Source of the DNA: Loktanella sp. PT4BL
GTDB lineage: Bacteria > Pseudomonadota > Alphaproteobacteria > Rhodobacterales > Rhodobacteraceae
Length of the DNA: 64,000 bases
Assembly (NCBI RefSeq): GCF_003201935.1
Contig: NZ_QJJL01000002.1
Location: 1 to 64,000, forward strand
Direction of reading: 5' to 3'
The notes beneath the pieces were generated by a model. That model was given only the letters and a program-made list of their open reading frames with translations, was not told the origin of the DNA and made no database searches. Positions 17,153 through 24,822 of this stretch are shown piece by piece. The position numbers were made by a program, and so were the translations under genes. The first letter of the stretch is position 1; each line of letters starts with the position of its first letter.

Positions 17153-17719
17153 TTAGGCGACGGAGCCGCGCGCGAGTGCTGCCACGCCGGTGCGTGCGAT
17201 TTCTGTCAGGCCCAAAGGCTGCATCAATTCGGCGAAGGCGTCGATCTTTTCAGATGTGCCGGTGATCTCGAAAACGAATGATTCCAATGTGCTATCCACC
17301 ACACTTGCGCGGAAGATATCGGCAAGACGAATGGCCTCGATCCGATGTTCGCCGGTGCCCTGCACCTTGAAGAGCGCCAGTTCGCGTTCAACAGACGGGC
17401 CCTCAACCGTCAGGTCGTTGACCTTGTGCACATCCACGATCCGGCCCAGTTGCGCCTTGATCTGCACGATGATCTGCGGTGTGCCGCTGGTGACAATGGT
17501 AATGCGCGAGCGGTGGCCCAGATGGTCCACCTCGGCCACGGTCAGGCTGTCGATGTTATAGCCGCGGCCCGCAAAAAGCCCGATGACGCGCGATAGAACT
17601 CCCGGTTCGTTTTCAACAAGAACCGCCAGCGTGTGCCGCTCTTCCTTATCGGAAAAGGTGGGCCGTAGGTCATAGGCGGAGTGGCTGGTCGAGCCTTTTT
17701 TGATTTTTAGCGGTGACAT
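17153..17719 (-). CDS. ilvH: Acetolactate synthase small (regulatory) subunit
   Basis: The regulatory subunit of acetohydroxyacid synthase. It activates IlvB and confers valine feedback through its ACT domain. The 188 residues have a basic lead (MSPLKIKKGSTSHSAYDLR), the ACT domain at about 28-105 (TLAVLVENEPGVLSRVIGLF, GYNIDSLTVAEVD) and a C-terminal ACT-like domain ending IARTGVAALARG. It lies 79 bases after ilvB. That gap holds three direct 11-bp repeats. With ilvB and the leader peptide it makes one attenuated operon. Confidence 0.96.
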   Translation of the reverse strand: MSPLKIKKGSTSHSAYDLRPTFSDKEERHTLAVLVENEPGVLSRVIGLFAGRGYNIDSLTVAEVDHLGHRSRITIVTSGTPQIIVQIKAQLGRIVDVHKVNDLTVEGPSVERELALFKVQGTGEHRIEAIRLADIFRASVVDSTLESFVFEITGTSEKIDAFAELMQPLGLTEIARTGVAALARGSVA

Positions 17720-17749
17720 GTGTTTGTCCCTTTAGTCGTTATTTTTCCG

Positions 17750-17782
17750 GTACACAGGGCGTACACACCCTGTACACAATGC
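17750..17782. repeat. Three tandem 11-bp repeats (GTACACA plus four bases) between ilvB and ilvH
   Basis: The units GTACACAGGGC, GTACACACCCT and GTACACAATGC follow each other with no gap. The first seven bases of all three are identical and recur every 11 bases, close to one DNA helical turn. The first two variable parts (AGGG, CCCT) can also pair. No named regulator is recognised. Confidence 0.75.
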
Positions 17783-17798
17783 GTGCAGACAGATGTGC

Positions 17799-19553
17799 TT
17801 ACACCATCACCGCGCCGTCAGATTTGATTGCGTTGGCTGTATCGGCGTTTTCGCCCAAAAGCATCTCGTTATGGGGTTTGCCTGACGGGATCATCGGGAA
17901 GCAGTTCTCGTGCTTTTCCACCAGACAGTCGAACAGGACCGGCCCGTCGTGGTTCAGCATCTCCATGATCGCATCATCCAGATCATCGGGGTCGGAGCAG
18001 ATGATACCTTTGGCGCCAAATGCCTCGGCCAGTTTCACGAAATCAGGCAGCGATTCTGACCAGCTTGAGGAATACCGCTCGCCATGCAGCAACTCCTGCC
18101 ACTGGCGCACCATGCCCAGACGTTCGTTGTTCAGGATGAACTGTTTGACGGGCAGTTTATACTGCATCGCCGTGCCCAGCTCTTGCATGTTCATCAGCCA
18201 TGAGGCCTCACCGGCCACGTTGATCACCAGCGCATCAGGGTGGCCCATCTGCACACCGATGGACGCAGGGAAACCGTAACCCATCGTGCCCAGACCACCA
18301 GATGTCATCCAGCGGTTCGGATCCTCGAAATCAAGGTATTGCGCGGCCCACATCTGGTGCTGGCCCACTTCGGTGCAAATGTAACGGTCGTGATTCTTTG
18401 TCAGCTCTTGCAGGCGCGACAGGGCGTATTGCGGTTTAATGACCTTGCCCTTTTGTTCGAACTTCAGACAGTCCACCTTGCGCCATTCGTTGATCTGACC
18501 CCACCATTTCTGGACCGCCTCTTTGTTGGTCTTGCGACCGCGGGATTTCCAGACATTCAGCAGGTCTTCCAGCACATGCGCCACATCACCCAAAATCGGG
18601 ATATCGACCTTGATCACCTTGTTGATGGAGGACGCGTCGATGTCGATATGCGCCTTGGTTGAGCCGGGGCTGAATGCATCGAGCCGTCCGGTAATCCGGT
18701 CGTCAAAACGTGCGCCGATGTTGATCATCAGGTCGCAGTCGTGCATCGCCATGTTCGCCTCATAAAGCCCGTGCATGCCCAGCATGCCCAGCCAGTTATC
18801 ACCGGATGCGGGATAACAGCCCAGACCCATCAACGTGGATGTGATCGGAAAACCGGTTTCGGCAACCAGTTCGCGCAGCAGTTGGCTGGCCGCAGGGCCC
18901 GAGTTGATGACACCGCCGCCGGTATAGAACACAGGGCGTTTGGCGGTTTCCATCGCCTCGGCCAGTTCGGTGATCATTTCCATGTCACCTTTGACCTGCG
19001 GGTTGTAATGGGTCTCGACCTGCCGCGCCTCGGTGTATTTGCCGGTGGCGAATTGCACGTCCTTGGGAATGTCGATCACAACAGGGCCGGGGCGGCCGGA
19101 CGTGGCGATGTGGAACGCCTCGTGCAGGACGGACGACAGTTTGTCGGTCTCTTTGACCAGCCAGTTGTGTTTTGTGCAGGGGCGGGTGATGCCGACGGTG
19201 TCGCATTCCTGAAACGCATCAGAGCCGATCATGAAGGTCGGCACCTGACCTGTCAGCACGATGATCGGAATACTGTCCATCAACGCATCGGTCAGACCTG
19301 TGACAGCGTTTGTAGCACCGGGGCCGGAGGTGACCAGCGCCACACCGGGTTTGCCGGTGGAACGTGCATAGCCTTCCGCCGCGTGCACCGCGCCCTGTTC
19401 ATGGCGCACCAGCACGTGTTTGATGCTGTTTTGCTGAAAAATCTCGTCATAGATCGGTAGGACCGCACCACCGGGGTATCCAAAGACTGTGTCCACGCCC
19501 TGATCAATCAGTGCTTGAACAACCATTTTTGCGCCCGTCATGGTCTTTGTCAT
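17799..19553 (-). CDS. ilvB: Acetolactate synthase large (catalytic) subunit
   Basis: The thiamine-diphosphate and FAD enzyme that condenses two pyruvates, or pyruvate with 2-ketobutyrate, the first step to valine, leucine and isoleucine. I use ATG 19553 (584 residues); the GTG at 19592 is at the foot of the leader terminator and would be inside the attenuator. The N-domain shows VFGYPGGAVLPIYDEI and the catalytic Glu in VRHEQGAVHAAEGYARSTG. The C-domain TPP motif reads NVAGEASWLMNMQEL with FILNNERLG, where the usual GD is GE. It is the first enzyme gene of the ilvBH operon, controlled by a leader peptide upstream. Confidence 0.96.
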   Translation of the reverse strand: MTKTMTGAKMVVQALIDQGVDTVFGYPGGAVLPIYDEIFQQNSIKHVLVRHEQGAVHAAEGYARSTGKPGVALVTSGPGATNAVTGLTDALMDSIPIIVLTGQVPTFMIGSDAFQECDTVGITRPCTKHNWLVKETDKLSSVLHEAFHIATSGRPGPVVIDIPKDVQFATGKYTEARQVETHYNPQVKGDMEMITELAEAMETAKRPVFYTGGGVINSGPAASQLLRELVAETGFPITSTLMGLGCYPASGDNWLGMLGMHGLYEANMAMHDCDLMINIGARFDDRITGRLDAFSPGSTKAHIDIDASSINKVIKVDIPILGDVAHVLEDLLNVWKSRGRKTNKEAVQKWWGQINEWRKVDCLKFEQKGKVIKPQYALSRLQELTKNHDRYICTEVGQHQMWAAQYLDFEDPNRWMTSGGLGTMGYGFPASIGVQMGHPDALVINVAGEASWLMNMQELGTAMQYKLPVKQFILNNERLGMVRQWQELLHGERYSSSWSESLPDFVKLAEAFGAKGIICSDPDDLDDAIMEMLNHDGPVLFDCLVEKHENCFPMIPSGKPHNEMLLGENADTANAIKSDGAVMV

Positions 19554-19592
19554 CTGTCTCGCGTCCTTCGCGTATCTGGTTTCTTTAGTCAC

Positions 19593-19618
19593 AAAAAAAC
19601 CCCCGAGTGTGTCGGGGG
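19593..19618 (-). terminator. Attenuator terminator upstream of ilvB
   Basis: On the minus strand CCCCCGA and TCGGGGG pair around CACAC, followed by seven T. The hairpin is 40 bases upstream of the ilvB start and just downstream of a leader peptide rich in branched-chain codons. A further pairing (CGCATGGG with CCCATGCG, about 19620-19659) abuts the hairpin and could be the alternative leader structure. Confidence 0.85.
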
Positions 19619-19644
19619 CGCATGGGATCGTTATGGATTTACCG

Positions 19645-19692
19645 TTACCGGCCCATGCGCGTGTTTCTCACAATTAGTACGACGTGTGTCAT
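19645..19692 (-). CDS. ilv leader peptide
   Basis: A 15-codon frame reading MTHVVLIVRNTRMGR, too short to be a normal gene but ideal as an attenuation leader. Five consecutive codons are Val, Val, Leu, Ile, Val, the end products of the pathway it precedes. An AAGGAA lies six bases before its ATG and its stop lies 27 bases before the terminator hairpin. Stalling at these codons when branched-chain aminoacyl-tRNAs are scarce should prevent the terminator from folding and let transcription enter ilvB. The mechanism is inferred from classical ilv/leu attenuators. Confidence 0.85.
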   Translation of the reverse strand: MTHVVLIVRNTRMGR

Positions 19693-19815
19693 CGGGGTTC
19701 CTTTTGCTTGGGCGGACATTAGTGCGCGGGAAAAGGGGGGTCAACCGCCGGAATGGAGAAAATGTCGTTTCGGAGCGGTTTTTTGCAACTTTCTTTCAAA
19801 AGGCGTTTTGCAGGG

Positions 19816-20736
19816 TCAGAGATTGGCTGTCGACAACAGGTATGTGGCATAGACGATAAGCATGAGTGTTCCGGTGATCCGCCCCAGTCTGCCGGTCAGC
19901 CACAATAGTCCGAGGGTGATTGCGGTCAGGCCCAGCAGGAACGGCATATCAACCGCAACAAAGCGCGCAGCGACAGGGATTGGCGTGACCAATGCCGTTA
20001 AACCCAGAATGCCCAATACATTGAAAATATTGGACCCGATCACATTGCCGATCGCGATATCCCGTTGCCCGCGGATCACGGCGGTGACGGTGGTTGCCAG
20101 TTCAGGCAAAGAGGTGCCGACGGCTACGATGCTCAACCCGATCATCGCCTCGGACACGCCGAAATCGCGGGCGATGATGGTGGCGCTTTGCACAAGGTAA
20201 TGGGCGCCGACCATGAGTGTGACAAGCCCGCCAAGCGTAAACACCACACCGCGCCCCAACGAACCTGCGGGGGTGATTTCATCAGGGATATGTCCGCCGG
20301 ATTGCAGACTGGTGACCAGGAACACCGCAAGACCTGCGACCAATACCAACCCTTCAATCCGTCCAATTTCGCCGGACCAAAGCACAAGCGGTAGCGCAAG
20401 CGTGGCTGCAATCATCCAGCCCAGATCGCGCCGGAGGGTTTTGAAATTGACAACGATAGGGGCCAGCACGGCGGCCAGCCCGAGGATCAGCAGGGTATTG
20501 GCGATGTTGGAGCCTACGACATTCCCGATCGCGATACCGGATTGCCCGCCAAGGGCTGCGTTCAACGACACAAGCAGTTCAGGCGCAGAGGTGCCGAAGC
20601 CCACCACGGTCAGCCCGATCACCATGGGCGAGAGCCCGAACCGCAGGGCAAGGCCGCTGGCCCCTTTGACCAGCATATCGCCGCCAAAAAAGAGGGCTGC
20701 CAGCCCGAAAACCAGAATAAGATATGTCAGCATCAC
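19816..20736 (-). CDS. Calcium/sodium antiporter, CaCA (YrbG) family
   Basis: A 306-residue inner-membrane cation exchanger with about ten helices in two inverted halves. Both alpha repeats are visible: VVGFGTSAPELLVSLNAAL then GNVVGSNIANTLLILG, and VAVGTSLPELATTVTAV then GNVIGSNIFNVLGILG. The acidic residue in each TS(A/L)PEL motif is the ion ligand of this family. It probably exports calcium using sodium or protons. It follows the yghU-like gene in the same direction, after a strong stem-loop, so it is likely a separate transcript. Confidence 0.93.
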   Translation of the reverse strand: MMLTYLILVFGLAALFFGGDMLVKGASGLALRFGLSPMVIGLTVVGFGTSAPELLVSLNAALGGQSGIAIGNVVGSNIANTLLILGLAAVLAPIVVNFKTLRRDLGWMIAATLALPLVLWSGEIGRIEGLVLVAGLAVFLVTSLQSGGHIPDEITPAGSLGRGVVFTLGGLVTLMVGAHYLVQSATIIARDFGVSEAMIGLSIVAVGTSLPELATTVTAVIRGQRDIAIGNVIGSNIFNVLGILGLTALVTPIPVAARFVAVDMPFLLGLTAITLGLLWLTGRLGRITGTLMLIVYATYLLSTANL

Positions 20737-20832
20737 GCGCCCCCTGCTTTTGTGTAGAGAAGCCGCCGCGCGGGCGTTTACAAGTGGAGGCCGAAAATAA
20801 TTATCCCGCAGGTTTCACTTTTGGCGGGCGGG

Positions 20833-20880
20833 CACTTCCCCGAAACAAAGACCCTGTGCAGGTCTTGTTTCGGGCAAGTG
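20833..20880. terminator. Long stem-loop between the YghU-like and antiporter genes
   Basis: The arm at 20833-20853 (CACTTCCCCGAAACAAAGACC) and the arm at 20861-20880 pair over about 20 bp with one mismatch and one bulged base, around CTGTGCA. It lies 16 bases beyond the stop of the minus-strand YghU-like gene. It is much longer than a normal terminator stem and has no T-run. It may be a repeat-derived element serving as a transcription or decay barrier. Confidence 0.6.
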
Positions 20881-20896
20881 TGAAAGCCTTTGCCAA

Positions 20897-21766
20897 TCAG
20901 CTTTCCTCGGTCCCGATCTTGTCCCACGTTTGCGTCTCGAAATCGCCTGCATCATGGCGTTCGCGCAACTGCTCGGCCGGATCACCCCATGCGCGGTTCA
21001 CCATCTTGCCGCGCAAATAGGCGGGACGGTTCATCACCGCATCTGCCCAGCGGTTGACGTGTTCATAGGAGGCGACATCAAGGAATTCAGCCGCATCATA
21101 GACAAGGCCTTTGACCAGCGCGCCATACCAGGGTGCTGTGGCCATGTCGGCAATCGAATAGCTGTCGCCCCCCAGATATTCGCAGTCTTCAAGCCGCTGG
21201 TTCAGCACATCAAGCTGGCGCTTGGCCTCCATCGCGAAGCGGTTGATGGGATACTCGAATTTCTCCGGAGCATAGGCGTAGAAATGGCCAAAGCCGCCGC
21301 CAAGATAGGGCGCCGAGCCTTGCAGCCAGAACAGCCAGTTGAGCGTCTCTGTACGTTCCGCCACGTCTTTGGGCAGGAACGCCCCGTATTTCTCGGCCAG
21401 ATAGAGCAGGATCGCGCCACTTTCGAACACACGCACGCCGGTTTCCTTGTCGAACAGGGCAGGGATCTTGGAGTTGGGGTTCACATCCACAAACCCGCTG
21501 CTGAATTGGTCGCCTTCCTGAATGTTGATCAGCCAGGCGTCATATTCGGCGGTATGGCCCGCGGCCAGCAGCTCTTCGAGCATGACGGTCACTTTGACCC
21601 CGTTCGGCGTGGCAAGCGAGTGCAGTTGCAGCGGGTGCTTGCCGACGGGCAGGTCTTTGTCATGTGTTGGCCCTGCGATCGGGCGGTTGATATTGGCAAA
21701 CTGACCGCCGCTTTCGGCGTCCCAAGTCCAGACTTTCGGCGGGGTGTAGGCGGTGGTCTCTGACAT
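20897..21766 (-). CDS. yghU: Glutathione S-transferase family, YghU-type disulfide-bond oxidoreductase
   Basis: A nu-class glutathione transferase that reduces disulfides and peroxides with two bound glutathiones. The 289 residues have a YghU-specific N-terminal extension (about 1-45, with FANINRPIAGPTHDKDLPVG), the thioredoxin-fold domain (46-130; SLATPNGVKVTVMLEEL, NPNSKIPALFD, ESGAILLYLAEKYG) and the helical domain (140-270). The Thr/Asn replacement of the usual GST cysteine or tyrosine, in TPNGVKV, is as in YghU. It is a single gene on the minus strand with a long stem-loop after its stop. Confidence 0.92.
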   Translation of the reverse strand: MSETTAYTPPKVWTWDAESGGQFANINRPIAGPTHDKDLPVGKHPLQLHSLATPNGVKVTVMLEELLAAGHTAEYDAWLINIQEGDQFSSGFVDVNPNSKIPALFDKETGVRVFESGAILLYLAEKYGAFLPKDVAERTETLNWLFWLQGSAPYLGGGFGHFYAYAPEKFEYPINRFAMEAKRQLDVLNQRLEDCEYLGGDSYSIADMATAPWYGALVKGLVYDAAEFLDVASYEHVNRWADAVMNRPAYLRGKMVNRAWGDPAEQLRERHDAGDFETQTWDKIGTEES

Positions 21767-22199
21767 GTCTTCTCCGTTCAGGGGTATTTGATGTTCATTT
21801 CAATGTGGGTCGCATTGCTGGCGCTGCAAGGCTTTGCGTGCTGCAGATGCAAAACAGCCGGCTAAGATTGCTCTTTTCAACCAGTGAATGACAAAAAATG
21901 GGGATGCCGCAATATCAGCCATATTTCCGCCGCATGGAGAAAATGAGCCGGGGCTTCACCGTTTCGTTTTTCACTACAATAGCGTGGTTTGGGGCCTGTT
22001 AGCTCTCAAACAGGGTTTAAACACTGCATCTTGGTTGTACGAAAGTTAACAGAAAGAAACTTTGTATTGGTCCCGTTTTGGTCAACATTTTGCCTTTTTC
22101 TGCAGGATAGTGGGCCGCAAGGAAACCGAAATCGGTGACGACGGTTCATTCAACGTAAGCATTTTGCGCTGCGGCGCTCCTATAGGGAAAGGAAACACA
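21767..22199. other. Gene-free stretch between yghU and the LysM gene
   Basis: These 433 bases carry no supported gene and are AT-richer than the neighbours. An in-frame upstream extension of the LysM gene starts at 22062 but lacks a signal peptide and a ribosome site. A six-base stem-loop (CCTGTT and AACAGG, 21995-22014) is the only clear structure. Promoters for both divergent genes must lie here; I cannot place them. Confidence 0.5.
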
Positions 22200-23273
22200 A
22201 TGTATAAGGCTTCCACGAGTATGGCTTTGGCTGTTGCAGCAGCGGCAGGGTTCACAACAATCACCGCAGGGCAGGCGCAGGCGCAAGAGGCGTGCTCGAC
22301 ATATACTGTTGTGCGTGGTGACACCTTGAGCGGGATTGCATCCGCAGCTGATGTTCGCGGCGGCTTCCGCGTTCTGTTTGATGCCAACACCAACGTTCTC
22401 GACAGCCCGAACCTGCTTGAAGTCGGGCAGGTCCTGACGATTCCCTGCGCCGACGGATCATTGCCAACAGGTGCTGCGCCCGTTGTCGCGGCCTCCACAG
22501 CGCCTGCACCCGTAACATCCGCGCCTGCGCGTCCGTTGCGCATTGCCACAGCATCCGACTATGCGCCGTTTACGGACGAAAACCTTCCCGGCGGTGGCAT
22601 GATTACCCGTATGGTCGACCGGTCCATGCAACTGGGCAATGCTGATCAGGAATATGATATCATCTTTATCAACGACTGGGGATCGCACCTTGAAACCCTG
22701 TTGCCGACCGGTGCTGTTGATATGGCATTCCCTTGGTTCCGCCCCGACTGTAGCCGCGTTGAAAACCTTGGTCCGGCCAGCGCCTATCGCTGCACCGAAT
22801 TCAACCATTCTGACCCGTTCTATGAGATTATCGTTGATTTCTATACGTTGAACGGAAGTGCATATGCGAATGCGCAAAGCACGAATGATCTGTTCGGGGC
22901 GCGTATCTGCCGGCCCGAAGCGTGGTTTGTGTTTGATCTCGAGGCAGCACAGCTTGTCGAGCCGAATATCACTTACGTGACAACAGTGGCGCAGAACGGC
23001 TGCTTCCAGCTGTTGAAGGACGGTGAGGTCGATATCGTGACATATGACGCGCTGCCTGCCGAAGAGGACATCCGCTCTGCCGGTATGGAAGACGCCGTTG
23101 CCACACTGGAACCGCTGCGCGGAACCGTGTCGTCACACATCTTCGTTTCAAAGAACAACGCTTTCGCCAACGAAGCCCTGCCGATCATCAATGCAGGTCT
23201 GGAACAGCTGCGCCTGTCGGGCGAGTGGTTCAACATTGTGCGTGAAAGCATCCAAGAAACCGTCGAGAACTAA
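22200..23273 (+). CDS. Periplasmic LysM plus family-3 solute-binding fusion protein
   Basis: A 357-residue exported protein with an unusual pairing of domains. The signal peptide is residues 1-29 (ending AGQAQAQ). A LysM domain spans 34-83 (YTVVRGDTLSGIA, LLEVGQVLTIPC) and should hold the protein on peptidoglycan. An Ala/Pro/Thr linker spans 90-110. From 111 on it resembles ABC-type solute-binding proteins (PLRIATASDYAPFTDEN, then FINDWGSHLETLLPTGAVDM). Several cysteines in the second half may form disulfides. ATG 22200 follows AAAGGAAA; the in-frame extension to 22062 is not believed. No ABC permease is adjacent; a TRAP system follows in the same direction. The ligand is unknown. Confidence 0.82.
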   Translation: MYKASTSMALAVAAAAGFTTITAGQAQAQEACSTYTVVRGDTLSGIASAADVRGGFRVLFDANTNVLDSPNLLEVGQVLTIPCADGSLPTGAAPVVAASTAPAPVTSAPARPLRIATASDYAPFTDENLPGGGMITRMVDRSMQLGNADQEYDIIFINDWGSHLETLLPTGAVDMAFPWFRPDCSRVENLGPASAYRCTEFNHSDPFYEIIVDFYTLNGSAYANAQSTNDLFGARICRPEAWFVFDLEAAQLVEPNITYVTTVAQNGCFQLLKDGEVDIVTYDALPAEEDIRSAGMEDAVATLEPLRGTVSSHIFVSKNNAFANEALPIINAGLEQLRLSGEWFNIVRESIQETVEN

Positions 23274-23626
23274 ATCAAGTTCCCTCCTCCCAGGATGGAA
23301 GCGTCCGTTGCTTGATTGCAGCGGGCGTTTTCATTTGTCAGGGGCAGGTGTACGCGCAGGCCGATAGTTTGCCTGAACGTGCATGTGATATTGTTGCGAT
23401 CTGTGCTGCCTGCGCGCAATAAACACCATGTCTCTACCCGTTTTGCGTGTTCCGGCGGGGCAGTAAGTCGGATTTGCGTAAAGATTGGTCAAAAAAAATA
23501 ACAATTTTTGCCATTTGCACGAATGTAATGCTTTAACTTTCAATCTGCGACGCTAGGATGCGAGAACCTAATACAGGTTCGTGCTCTGGGAGGAGCCGGA
23601 CAGAGTTACAACTGGGAGAAAACTAT
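23274..23626. other. Gene-free stretch ahead of the TRAP operon
   Basis: These 353 bases hold the LysM gene's terminator (23302-23331), then an AT-rich patch around 23490-23540 suited to the TRAP promoter. A small stem-loop follows (GAACCT and AGGTTC, 23564-23580), then GGGAGAA just before the dctP start. No gene is supported. Confidence 0.5.
23302..23331 (+). terminator. Terminator after the LysM/solute-binding gene
   Basis: CGTCCGTTGC and GCAGCGGGCG pair over 10 bp with two G-T wobbles around TTGATT, followed by TTTTC. It lies 28 bases after the stop. Confidence 0.75.
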
Positions 23627-24712
23627 ATGGATCGTCGTTCCTTTCTAAAGAATACCGCTATTGGTGGTTCGGCTGTTGCCGCATCGGCACTGGCAGCACC
23701 AGCAATCGCGCAGGGTGGACGCACATTGACGATGGTAACATCGGTGCCTGACGGCTTTGCCGTCTTTGATGATGCCGCAGTCAAGTTTGTTGACCTTGTC
23801 AACAGCATGTCCGACGGTCAGATCACAATCGAGAAGCGCGCAGCAGGCCAGCTGGTCGGTGCATTCGAAGTGTTTGACGCTGTGTCTTCGGGTCAGGCAG
23901 ACGTCTACCACTCGGCTGACTACTACTTCGGCGGTCAGCACCCCGGTTACTACTACTTCACTGCTGTGCCTTTCGGTGCGACAGGCGGTGAGATGATCAG
24001 CTGGTACCAGCATGGCGGCGGTAAGGAACTGCACGACGAGCTGGGCGAAATCTTTAACCTCAAGTCGTTCATGTGCGGCAACACTGGTCACCAGCCAGGT
24101 GGTTGGTTCAACAAAGAGATCAACTCTGCCGCTGACCTGCAGGGTCTGCGTTTCCGCATGCCAGGCATCGGTGGTCTGGCGCTGGGTCGCACAGGCGCAT
24201 CCGTTCAGAACATTCCAGGCGGCGAAATCTATCAGGCGCTGTCTTCTGGTGCCATCGACGGTGCCGAGTGGATCGGTCCTTTCGCGGACGAGCGTCTTGG
24301 CTTCCAGGAAGTCTGTGAATTCTACTACACAGGTGGTTTCCACGAGCCAGGTTCAGTTCTGACATGTGCGTTCAACCGCGATGTGTGGAACGAGCTGACA
24401 CCAGCCCAGCAGGCGATCTGTGAAACAGCTGCCGCTGCAACACACCACTGGAGCCTGTCGCAGTCCAACTACAACAACGGTGCCGCATTGCTGCGTTTGC
24501 AGCAGCAGGGCACCAAGATCATGCAATTCCCTGACGATGTCTGGGATGCGTTCGGTCGTGCATCAAAAGAGGCGCTGGACGAGTTCATGGGTGACGAGCT
24601 CTTCGCGCGTATCCGTGCAAGCCAGGAAGAAGCGGCTGCAGCGACTTATGCTTGGACGTCCATCTCGGACAACGTGTTCCAGCAACAGCGCGCACGTTTT
24701 AACGCACTCTAA
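23627..24712 (+). CDS. dctP: TRAP transporter substrate-binding protein (DctP)
   Basis: The periplasmic binding protein of a tripartite ATP-independent transporter. The 361 residues start with a twin-arginine-like signal (MDRRSFLKNTAIGG, cleavage after AIAQ near 29). The mature part is a DctP domain of the group that includes R. sphaeroides TakP and mannitol/chloroaromatic systems; SGGEWxG-type regions appear as SSGAIDGAEWIGPFAD, and GLRFRMPG carries the ligand-binding Arg. A 2-oxo acid ligand is a reasonable guess only. ATG 23627 follows GGGAGAA; an in-frame start at 23558 lacks a signal. Codons are strongly biased, as in highly expressed genes. A stem-loop separates it from dctQ. Confidence 0.93.
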   Translation: MDRRSFLKNTAIGGSAVAASALAAPAIAQGGRTLTMVTSVPDGFAVFDDAAVKFVDLVNSMSDGQITIEKRAAGQLVGAFEVFDAVSSGQADVYHSADYYFGGQHPGYYYFTAVPFGATGGEMISWYQHGGGKELHDELGEIFNLKSFMCGNTGHQPGGWFNKEINSAADLQGLRFRMPGIGGLALGRTGASVQNIPGGEIYQALSSGAIDGAEWIGPFADERLGFQEVCEFYYTGGFHEPGSVLTCAFNRDVWNELTPAQQAICETAAAATHHWSLSQSNYNNGAALLRLQQQGTKIMQFPDDVWDAFGRASKEALDEFMGDELFARIRASQEEAAAATYAWTSISDNVFQQQRARFNAL

Positions 24713-24755
24713 GGCGTTTGTTTCGGCCGCATAGCGGCTGAAAATCAGCCATCGT

Positions 24756-24784
24756 ATAGGGCCCTGCCAGTGGCGGGGCCCTAT
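24756..24784 (+). terminator. Intra-operon stem-loop between dctP and dctQ
   Basis: ATAGGGCCCTGCC and GGCGGGGCCCTAT pair over 13 bp with one wobble around AGT. A smaller hairpin (GGCTG/CAGCC) lies just upstream at 24735-24749. There is no T-run. The structure would protect or partly terminate the message after dctP, giving more binding protein than permease. Confidence 0.7.
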
Positions 24785-24822
24785 CCGCAAAACAAGACGA
24801 TCATCAATGCGGGGGAGTGACC

